A DNA stretch of 64,000 nucleotides, from positions 5,426,142 to 5,490,141 of the forward strand of contig CACRXP010000001.1 of assembly GCA_902702965.1 (NCBI GenBank), given 5' to 3'. Each line of letters begins with the position of its first letter. Position 1 is the stretch's first letter. Positions 1 to 9,900 of this stretch are shown in pieces. The notes under the pieces are model-generated. The model was given only the letters and a program-made list of their open reading frames with translations, made no database searches and was not told where the DNA came from. The stretch comes from Spirometra erinaceieuropaei (lineage: Eukaryota; Platyhelminthes; Cestoda; Diphyllobothriidea; Diphyllobothriidae). The position numbers and the translations under genes were made by a program.

Positions 1-725
1 CCGTTCGCGGTGTTTGCACTTTTACGTTGCTGAATCACCTCCTCAAACCGCCGCAAACCACAAGGTGGACCATTACCAGTTAGGTTAAGTATTGTTGAAT
101 GTTTTTATTCAGTCTTTTATATTCCAGCAGTCAACTAACCCACCGCCTGAATGAAATGCAGGCGCTGGAAGAGAACGTAACTGTCGAGGTAAAACGGTGT
201 CAACTGAGGGATGCATTCCACTCTACTGCCATGGGTGCTCTTGATTTGCACGCCGCCAACACCAGGATTAAATCGATGAAATAGACTGCTCAAACCCAAC
301 ACCAGTGACGAGACCGACCGGGTCTTGACGCAACAACAAGTGCGGAGAGATCGAAACCACGTAAATGAATCACAAAACTATTGTATCTCACTCGTCACCG
401 CAATCACTTCTCAGAATTGAACTTGATTCCTGCCACAGACCTGCATCCTTCGGAATATCTAAACTCCATAAAAATTTTCAGACTATTATCGCCCACGCTC
501 AAGACTTAGCCTGTTAGACTAGCGAAAATTGCTGTTGAGCACGACCTTAATTTTAGCACATTTTCATTTCGCCTGGTAAGCAACGGGTTCCTCGGCACTC
601 TGGCGATCTACAATGATTTCAAAAAGAAGACCCTACATTGGTCGATTAGGTAGCGCGACGGAGGAGCTGGAAAAGGGTATTGTCCAGTGAGGGTTATAGA
701 TACGGTAGATGTGCCATCTCAGTAA
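1..725. other. No gene recognised
   Basis: Only short chance ORFs. No SOS, retroelement or RNA signature was seen. Confidence 0.4.
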
Positions 726-928
726 ATGTTAACCGAAATTCTGAAATGCGCTTTCAGTTCGAAAAGATTACGTAAGTGGATTTGTGCTACTAATTATCAT
801 TTGGCAAAATACCAAGGTGTTCCTGTCACGTCAGGATTCCGGCTTTCGTACGGCCTCCTTAAACTGAATTACGTAAAGAATGACTGCTTAAGTAGTACGA
901 ATTTTTCCCACTGCTTTTTGTTGCTCCA

Positions 929-942
929 ACAAATTCAGATAA
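929..942 (+). repeat. Target-site duplication, left copy
   Basis: ACAAATTCAGATAA occurs here and identically at 688-701 of the second kilobase (1688-1701), precisely bordering the PLE fragment. Confidence 0.75.
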
Positions 943-1687
943 CGGATGGAAGCGAATATGCGAATTCCAGGTTCTTGTTGTAAACACTCTGGCACCCTCT
1001 GCCATATATAAAGAACGTGTCCGAAGCGATGGAACGTATCGTTGGAGAGCTCGGCTTGGGTATCGCTCACCGTCCGACGGCGACCATGCGCAACAAAATC
1101 AAGCGAGTGAAGGACCGACTAGACGCATGAGAACAATCGGGTGTCATTTATCAGATCCCATGTCGGGACTGCCCTCGCAACTACGCAGGACAGCCCGGAC
1201 GACGACTTAGCTAACGAATAACGGAGCATAAACGGGCGGTCCGGAGAGGCGACCCGTTGTCTCAGGTCGCCACGCACACCCTGGAGGAAGGCCACGAATT
1301 CAACTTCGCGAGCACGCGAATAGTAGCGCGGGCCGGCAATAAGACAGGACGAGAACTGTTGGAGGCCTGGGTGTCTTGACACCAACTCTACCAACAGAGA
1401 CGTTGACATACCCTCCTGCTATCACGCGCTCCGTTCCCGCGGTCAAGAGGCGCGACCCAATTTCCAGCCAATGGTGCACGCAGTCAAGCCGCCGTGAGAC
1501 GGCGTGGGACTCAGCTTATCGCGAATACCACCCTCTGCACTCATATCCCCCCCTTTTCATGGATTGTCTACAAAAACTGTTCATTTGATGCCGCATTCTC
1601 ACAGTCTCTGACGATGGCCTCCTGTACGAGACCGAAAGCTCGGACTAGCACATCTACTATTCCAGACATCGTTTGGTCATCTCCTTT
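943..1687 (+). mobile_element. Penelope-like retroelement 3' fragment with GIY-YIG endonuclease
   Basis: Translation (with stop codons) reads ELGLGIAHRPTATMRN, then SGVIYQIPCRDCPRNYAGQ, ITEHKRAVRRGDPLSQVATH and NKTGRELLEAWVS. This is the C-terminal GIY-YIG nuclease order of Penelope-like elements: a IY...YAG core, then the Arg and His/Glu segment. The insert is flanked by a 14-bp direct repeat. Two in-frame stops and the absence of the reverse-transcriptase part show a dead, 5'-truncated copy. A hammerhead-like motif sits 3' of the ORF. Confidence 0.85.
1603..1646 (+). ncRNA. Hammerhead-ribozyme-like motif in PLE tail
   Basis: Core CTGACGA (1608-1614) and GAAA (1634-1637). Stem I AGTCT (1603-1607) pairs with GGACT (1642-1646), five pairs including one G-U. 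Stem II GGCCTC/GAGACC has one C-A mismatch. Stem III is only A1637-T1640 and G1638-C1639 with no loop, so predicted cleavage is after C1641. One extra U lies between the core and stem II. Hammerheads with minimal stem III are known in Penelope-like elements; activity of this copy is not shown. Confidence 0.6.
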
Positions 1688-1701
1688 ACAAATTCAGATA
1701 A
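1688..1701 (+). repeat. Target-site duplication, right copy
   Basis: ACAAATTCAGATAA, identical to 929-942. Beyond it the host repeat (family C) continues. Confidence 0.75.
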
Positions 1702-2779
1702 ATCTTATGGAAAACATACACATGACTAGTTTCTCTTATTCGGCAGCAATTTACGTCTTTTTAAATTTTGTACCTGGAGAAAGCATATCTTTCGGTTGCA
1801 AAGTTTCTAATTATGGGATTCTTAGAGACCACGAAATGCCTAATCGCACAGCATTCATCAACACACTTCTTAATGTCGCTTAAAAAATGAATAAGATAGT
1901 ATACATTTACTACAAAATTTGTGTGCCCCATAAGTCATCTTCATAACAGCATATCGAAATTTGATTTTCCTTCCACGAAAAGTAGGCGGCTTGTAGTTCG
2001 GAAATCACGAATGCAAAGGTAACGGCCGGTCAGGTTCAGAATCATTTTGGAATTGGGGAGGTTTTTAAATCAAAAGACACTCTTTTTCCAAGTATAAAAT
2101 TTAAAGAAGACGTAATCGGCCGTAAAATAAGTGAGCAAAGGAATATTGTTGTACGCGTTTTCTATAAAATACGTCCGAATTTATATGAGTGTCAAAAATC
2201 AATAGGAAAAACTCATACCACCTGAGTTGTCACTGTTTGCAGAATGTAATTAGGGCTGCCGGCCGATAAACGCCGCATTTCAAAGCCGGCATCCTCACGT
2301 GGTTGGAATATCTTGACGTTATGCGATATAATAATTATTGTCACTGTAAACGCATTTCAGAATATCGTTTTACATCTCATGAGATAGCATTCCAACTGCA
2401 TCCCAGTTCCCCTGACATTCACACTAGTCGATAAATGTAATATGCCAGTGTCATGCGCTCCCAACCTGGATTCACCAACCCTCCAAATAGCGTAAATTAG
2501 TCATAAAAATAAGCTGTAATCTGCGTTCCACATCTTCTCGCTTATCTTTTATATTTTTCGGCCAATCTTCTGTCGTCTTTACCGAAGATTACAAGTTCTG
2601 AACTTTTCAGGAGTTCGGTTCAGCACAGGTTCTGAAGAGCATGACAAGCTCACACGAATTACATCAAGGGTATTTTAGCAAACCCGTCTTCGAGCACTAA
2701 TCCTGTCAGAAAATTGGCTGAGAACTAAGAAACGATTAACAGTCGTGAGTAGGCCACATTTCTGGGTTCGCGGCCTATG

Positions 2780-3445
2780 CCTGCCTGATGGACAGCTCCT
2801 TGTCAAGAGCACACCTGTAGGTGGAAGTCCTGGCGTACTGAAAGCCAGGCTGTTACGGCTCCATCTCACCTGCTCTGTGGCACTCTCACGCATGTGAGGA
2901 TCGTGTGTGTATCTGTACTTTATGGGTAATGCCTCTCAGACGACAACCGCTTGATTATCCTGCTATGATAGCTGACGGGCCCGGCTAGATGCAGGGCCGC
3001 ATGTACCCTTCTAGGTCTCGGGGTCTGTAAACATTTGCTGTGTCAGAATCAGCAAACCATGGCCCCCGCAGCCTGGAAGACGCCGGCAGTTCTCTGACAC
3101 CCGGTTCCCTGCCGGTAGATGCGCTCGCGCTCCCGCATGGTATACAGGTCGTGGGCATTGCTACCCAGTCATCCACCATGTGGTTGTTGTTGCTGGTTAA
3201 AATCCTGGTTAATTGTTGTGTGGACCAGGAGGTGTGGAGTGGAGCGCCACAGTGCGAGCTCGACCGTGCCTGCCACCTGCGACCTCCCCCGCCTCCGGTC
3301 TTCTTGACTATATTTTGACACCGAGTCTAGGTGGAGAGGAGATAGTGAGGTAGATACAGCGCAAGTCCACATTCACAATACACCAAATTACGCGCAAGTC
3401 ACCGTGTCAGCTTCACCTCACTGTGGACATCTTCGGATGCGACAG
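2780..3445 (+). repeat. Unclassified dispersed repeat family B, copy 1
   Basis: Shares blocks in the same order with 9,440-10,080 and, inverted, 14,390-14,900: GCCGGTAGATGCGCT, then TGGACCAGG...GTGTGGA, then GGTCTTCTTGACT, then CAAGTCACCGTGTC. No protein is conserved between copies. It may be a non-autonomous retroelement; class not assigned. Confidence 0.6.
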
Positions 3446-3678
3446 TTGAACTGTCAGTGGAAGCCCAGGAGCGCGAGACGTCTGTGCACCTGCATAGATA
3501 AAATCGATCGCCCTGGACGCGTGGCGCAGCATCGATTGAAGCACTTGCACGTATAGTAGATGTCGCGCGAAGTGTTAACGAAATTCTAAAATGCATTTTC
3601 GACCCGAAAAAAAATCAGTCAGGTGGAGTTGGGTTAGATCGCAGTTGGTAGCCAGGAAAGGGGAAGCGGATGGCGACC

Positions 3679-3945
3679 TTAACCCTAATCCTAACCTTAG
3701 CCCTAACCCTAACCTCAACGTTAACCGTTAACACTAACGGCAACCCTGACCCTAACCGAAATCGTAAACGTAACCGTAGCCCTAAGACCTAGCCGTAACT
3801 GAAAAACCTAACCGTAATACTGAAACCTATTCGTATGCTCAAACTATAACCGTAACCCAAAAACCTGAGCCTAAAGGCTTAACCCTAACCCGGAAATCGG
3901 AAATCCTTAACCGGAACCCTAATCCTAACCTCAAGCGTAAGACAG
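3679..3945 (+). repeat. Degenerate interstitial telomere-like repeat (CCCTAA)
   Basis: Many variants of CCCTAA/CCGTAA in tandem, for example TTAGCCCTAACCCTAACC near 3,705. Metazoan-type telomere repeat, heavily diverged, in an internal position. Confidence 0.75.
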
Positions 3946-5655
3946 AAGCCAAATGGGTCAGATGTGATTATGGAGCCCGACAAAATAATCCCAGTAAACA
4001 AACCCCCCGCCACCTGTAATACGGGACCTGGCTACCAACTGCGATATAGCCTGGAGTTTTAATACTAATTATCGTGCAGCACAATCCCAATCCCGCAGGA
4101 AGCAGTCCGTCGGCGGATTCAACGAAGACTGCAAATAGGCAGTTTAGGACGACCAGCGGTGCAGAATTTGTGACTCTCACCAATTGCAGGGTTGTGCAGT
4201 CTGGCTGATCAACAGCGTAGATCCAATGTTTTGTAGGTCACCCATCATCTCACCGCGGTCGGCGCACAGTACGATTGTTGCCCCTCCCTCTACTTCAGCT
4301 GTACGTGACCCCGGCATCCGATGAATGGGAACTTGAAATCGCTCTTGTTGCTACCGTAACCCGTATGTAGTTAGTTTTTTTGGAGATATCAGGCATTTGC
4401 ATCTGTGTCGTGAACTAGGTCTGGCGCTGTCCGTGTGGACAGCTGGCTGATGACGTGATTGACTGGAATTTATCTGGGATTAAGTAATGTTACTCCTGAC
4501 TGGGATTACTTAGTCATCCCTGACGGCCCCCAAATTTGACTAGGGGCTTTATCTTTGTCAGTAAGAAGAGGCCCCGTATAAACCTGGGTCACTTAGTAGA
4601 TTGCATGGCTTCCTCTATGATTGTTTGCTTGGGGTGTCCGGGGGATGGGATAAGACAAGCGACCTACGGGTGTGGAGACCCTAATAGGGGACATCATAAT
4701 TTTCCGTTGGCCACTTAGGTTTGTAGACAGTATGATTATTTAGCAAATTCAAGATGCTTGCCTGATGACCTAGGACCACGGAGGCCCGAATACTACTTTC
4801 GATGCGGACTAAACGTATAACCGAGTTACGATGACAGTTGTAAACCAAGTTTTATCTGATGGGATAGAGTGGTTGAAAGATCACCCAATGGCGACATTCG
4901 TAAAGCTGATCTAATTCCAGGAAAAATACGTATCTCCACTTTGCCTGGGATCTTCGGCCTAGACTCCACCCAGACACCCGGATCATTTACAACCTAGATT
5001 TCTATATACTAATCATAAATCGCCACCTCGTTTGTCCGATAAGACAGACGCACAGATGATAACAACGACATAGCGCAGGAAGTCGACAGATACTTTGTTT
5101 GTAAAAAGGAAGTATTCAATCGAGTAGTCTGAGTGCAGCTTCGTGATTGCACACACACAAGTGCGCAAATGTGGTGGGGGACGGGGAGCGGGGGGGGGAT
5201 AATAGATGTACATCAGTACAAGGGGAGGGAGTGTGTCTGCACAATCACTGCTGCCATAGTAAAAATCATCGAAGACTTCAGCGGCGCCAACAAGTTTAGG
5301 CGGTTGAGGGGGAGGGGGGTAGGTAATTTTGCCTAGGCAAGTATGGGGTGGGGGGTAATGCCAATAATAGGGGCAACATGGGAGAGGGGAAAGCGAAAGA
5401 CATAAGCAAATATTGCACACGGGCAGAAATTTCGAGTGGAACCTCAATTCTTCCCTTCCGGTGGCCCATGGAAACCTTAATGCAGGAGCCTGGCTATGGT
5501 TCTTACACACAGTGAGTTGGCTTCTTTGATTATTAGTGCCAATTGCTGGCACCTTCCGCGCGGCAACAATTCACATGCTCTTGGAGAAAGAAGATCTGCA
5601 CTAACATCCGAACTCAGAGATGTGTTTTTGCCCGCCTTGGGCCACAGTGTTCGGA
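3946..5655. other. 3' flank of SOS, nothing recognised
   Basis: Contains G-rich runs around 5,170-5,370 that give chance proline-rich ORFs on the minus strand, but no splice-supported exon and no recognisable element. Confidence 0.4.
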
Positions 5656-5675
5656 CGATTCTTCTGTAGAAAATC

Positions 5676-5681
5676 TTTATT
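5676..5681 (-). terminator. SOS: PolyA signal AATAAA of SOS
   Basis: Reverse complement reads AATAAA, 92 bp downstream of the stop codon. It is the first such hexamer after the coding region. Confidence 0.65.
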
Positions 5682-5772
5682 GCTTAAAAATAAGGACTAT
5701 CTCTCTCTATATCTGTCTGTCTCGTCTTACAGGCACATTGGTGGTTGAGGTCTGTCCTCAACAACCGGTGGA

Positions 5773-6113
5773 CTAACTGTGCGGAGGCGGTGACAGATGT
5801 GGGCCACGACCCTGCGATTTGGGCGGAACAGGAGGTAGCCAGTCCTCCTGACTGAAGGCCAGCACGTGGTGGCAGACTCGTGGGGGCAGTGGTGGCACAC
5901 TGGCGTCCACTGACGCAGCCAAAGTAGGTGAAGTGCCCTGAGGCTGGCGCCCAATGGAAGCGGGAAGTGGCGGTGGCGGTGGTGGTGGTGGCTGAAGGCG
6001 TTCTCTATTGGTTCGCGGAGGCAGCTCTGGGGAGCGGTCACTCAATACGGCCAATGGGGGCACCAGGTCCACTTCGTGGCAAGTAGCCGGTAGGTGTTGG
6101 AGTCCGCCAAGGC
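5773..6113 (-). CDS. SOS: SOS exon 19 (terminal exon, SH3-binding motifs, stop)
   Basis: Acceptor CATCCTCAG|GC, 113 codons including the TAG at 5775-5773. Carries three canonical ligands: SPELPPRTN, SVPPLPPRV and LPPVPPKSQ, plus a run of eight prolines. These fit the Grb2 SH3 consensus PxxPxR/K and mark the C-terminus of the SOS tail. Confidence 0.85.
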
Positions 6114-6866
6114 CTGAGGATGAGAGGAGCAAGAGTAGGGATTACATCTAACAGTGGAGTTGTTTTTTAGTTTAGGTCAATAATTGCTGCCTTGGAATTT
6201 CAAATCCCATTGAGGAATACTAGCGGGAATCACGACCATAAAGAAGTACTGTGAAATAAGTGGTCGTGAATTCTTAGATCGTAAGATAGTCATCCTAAAG
6301 TGTTCGAAGGGAACTGTCTGCGTCGATTTAAAGATGCATTGAGAGATAAAAAAGGACAACAAGACATTTTCACGTTCCGAATGCACGGAATCGACCATCA
6401 TTTTTAATAATGATGTCATTGCAGTTGGCATCGGCTAACCTATGCGTTAAACCCAATGAGACACCAACCTTGGCTCTTCCATAAACCTTCAGATTAAATA
6501 AATATTGTTTCGACAAGCTTTTTAAAACTGTTCGGAGGATAACGCAGTCCTAAGTTATCGATACGAGTAAGAAGAGCTTGGGTAAAGCACCGTACATGCT
6601 CCCCCTTCGATATGCGATAACACATAAACTCCACCATTTTCTACCCCTCACATGCACAAAATTAAGTCGCCTCCAAAGGGTCTACTTTTAAGGAGAGCGT
6701 AACGCAAATTTAGAGTTGCGCGAGAATCTTGAAGACGTCCACATGATTCCTTCCGTAGTCCATTATCTCCAGGTTTATTAATGCCTCTCGTGAAGTATGC
6801 AACATGATCTACACTAGATGCCATGATCTATAAGCGACAATGGTCTGAGGATCCTCCCACTGGCAA

Positions 6867-6904
<38 letters not shown>

Positions 6905-9900
6905 TGTCGATGATGAGCAGCAAGCAACGAGCGAAACTCGCAGCCAACCCTCTATTCCATGGTCAAAATGTCGACTGTCGGATTTGGCGACGTCCATCAC
7001 ACAGAGGCACAAAGAGGTGGGTTGATCTGTTCATTGTAAAGGGGACTTTTGCGACACTTGCCTCATTCTCTTTTCACATCTTCGCCCTCTGACTTCCTAC
7101 TGGGCGGAGGCGTGCTGGCTCAAAACGCACAGTAGGCCATCTACGCCAGCCACACAAGACGTGGTCACTAGTTGCGCACGAACGAGATTTTTAAAAGGCC
7201 TTCGATCAATCATTTCTCATTCATCACCGGCCGCGGGATGACGGGAGCCCTAGTAAACGGGACTTGCTCGTTAGCCTATACACAAACGATACGGTGTGCA
7301 CATAAGTAGCAGGTGGTGGAGTGCTCTTCAGAAAACGCCGGATGCGAAATAAATCAGTTCTAGAATATGACGGATAGACAGAAGAGAAGCATTCAACGGT
7401 AATGGTTTTCGGTTTTGGTTGGACAGTGATCTGTGAAACCGTTTACCAATAAAAAGTGTAAAGAATCATAATAGCATTCCGATATACTGTGTTGCAAGAT
7501 TAATTCACTACCGTCTGATGCAGTCATTAAAATTTGCATGGGTTGATGAGAGAGGTGGGTGGGGAGGTCCACCTTTGAGTCCATGAACAACAGGATGAAA
7601 ACCCTTGAGAAACCGTCCCAGGTAATCACTGTTCGGTAAGATACAACCTAACTGGGCTTCAAGACGACAGGAGGACTCTGATAAGCGTACTCTGATAGAA
7701 ATCGCTCAGTCAGTGGCGCTCAGGGCAAGAAGTTCCCGTCAAAAGGCAAACAATAATTCAACCGAACTGGACCCAAAATGAGCATACAAAACCGGCTTGC
7801 TCACTGTTACGACATCCGGGGCTCAAACGTAAAATACAATGGATGGAGCGATCAGCTAGCCTACTTCGAGACCAGGAATTACGCATGATTCTTCCTACTG
7901 TCACTTAGAGCGCTTCGCAGTCTCCCACCAGCTCTCTCCTCGGTCTGGTTCCAAATGCCCAACGTCAACATAACCTGCAGCTGCTCATAGCAATGTTTTC
8001 GGCTCAAAATACAACACTAACAGCCCTTCCTTACCCTCGGACATGGGAGTCAACCTGCCTTGAAACTGGGTGAAATCGGAGGTGTCGGTTGGAACACCGC
8101 TGGAGGAGGAAGAGACTTGCCGGGAGGGCCGCGGTGGCCTCGGCGGAGGCTGCGCAAAAGGCGACTGCGAGCGTAGGTCGCAGACTGTCGGAGCGGAGGA
8201 AGCACTGGCCTGTCTGTCGAGGAGCATCTGCTGTTGGTAGCCTCGATCCAGGGTAGATCCTGCAGAATCCGGTTGTCCTGCAACTCCGAACACAGGAATA
8301 ATTTTATAATGACTGTTGAAAGAAAGTCCCAGTATAAACAAACCTCTAAGAGAGACTCCGACAGAAACCGAGGAAGATGCTTTTTTGGAGAACCACGGGC
8401 TCCTCCTCCTCCTCCCTCCTCCACTGCCTCAGTGCCTGCCGCTGTGGCGTCTGCAGTGCTCATCAACACTACGCACAATCCTGACGCACTAACAGAAACC
8501 AACACCATCACCGTCAACACCAGATGTGAGGACATAGTCCATACCTCACAGAGACTAGCTAACCAGTGCCTCGAATACCAACCCACACTCGCCGCATTCG
8601 CCTCCACTGTTCACACTGCCCCCGCACATTCACTAACTGCATGGGCCTATTCGGTCACATGCGTATCCACGAGAGCAGAATTCACCACACTCTCGACATA
8701 CCTAACACATCCTACACATCCACTATGCCTAGCCCAACCTCTACTCAATTGCCCGCGCGCCCTCCACCATCAATTCCACCACGCTCAGCACACCTTGCAC
8801 ACCCACCATGCCCAGCACGCTCACCGCCACCAGCTCCATCACACTCAGCAAATCTTGCACACCCACCATACTTAGTTCAACCCACAGCCAATCGCCCAGC
8901 ACGTACACCATCACTGGCTTCAGCGTCATTGCCGAGCCTGGTACTGACACCGTCGGTTTATCATGTCCCTACTGTCCCCGTACATCCATCTCACGCATCG
9001 GCATGGTCCGTCACTCGCGAATCCATCGCACAGAGACTAGCGAACTGGTGCCTGGAGCATCAACATACACTCGCCGCATCCGCCTCAACTGCCCTCACTG
9101 CACCCGCACACTCACCCACCGCATAAGCCTATTAGGCCACATGCTCCCCCACGAAAACCTTCGGTAGACAACCGCCGGCTACACCACACCATCACATCCT
9201 CCTTTACCAGCACCTAACCACACATCAACACCACCCATCGCAAGCACCCTACTGCCACCTCCGACAGAAGTGGGAAGTGTACGCCTCGACCCCTTCATCA
9301 TGCGGCACCCTTGCTGTATATGTGATCGGAGTCTGAGACGAAGGCGGGGCGTCGAACGCCGTGGCTCGGAAGGCAGCCGACTGACAATCCAACTCAGTCC
9401 AGGCAGTCTGCCCAGTTATCGTGTGTGTTGTGTGCAGTAGCAGACTGATGGGCTTAGAGCCAGGCTGTCAAGGCCCTTTCTCAAGCAATCTATGACACTC
9501 TCATATATGTGAGAAGATTATGTGTGCTTTATGGGTAGTGCCTCTCAGACGACGACGACTGGTTGGTTACCTAAAGTTAAGGGGTGACGGCACAGGCTAA
9601 ATGCAGGGTCTGAAAGCGTGTGCTATGCCAGTATCAGCAAACCATGGCCATCCCAACCTGGTATTCGCTGGCAGTTTCCTGACCGCTGGTTCCCTGCCGG
9701 TAGATGCGCTTGCGATCCCGCTAGGAACACAGGTGGTGGGCATGACTACCCAGTCATTATCCTCGTCCCTCTGACCCCTGCTGGGGTGTTGTTCTTGTTG
9801 TTGGCGAAAAATCCTGCTTATTTACTGCATGGACCAGGGGGTGTGGAATGGAACGCCAAGGCGCGGGCTCGACCGTGCCATCCACCTCCGCCTCTGCCCT

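Larger units (their letters stand above)
726..2240 (+). repeat. AT-rich unclassified repeat family C, copy 1, split by a Penelope-like insertion
   Basis: The segment opening GTTAACCGAAATTCTGAAAT recurs at 15,985 (GTTGACCGAAATTCTGAAAT) and, shortened, near 3,575. The copy is interrupted at 942/1688 by a PLE fragment; the two halves resume on either side. No coding capacity was seen, and the element class is unknown. Confidence 0.6.

Noticed and set aside
4440..4475. Hammerhead core at CTGATGACGTGATTG
   Set aside because: No GAAA at the right distance and no pairing for stems I or III.
5013..5552. 179-codon minus-strand ORF, proline-rich
   Set aside because: It lies past the SOS stop and polyA signal and arises from G-rich low-complexity DNA on the other strand. 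No splice support.
8234..8875. 213-codon plus-strand ORF
   Set aside because: Overlaps SOS exon 18 antisense and then a zinc-finger repeat in the wrong frame; composition is that of a shadow frame.
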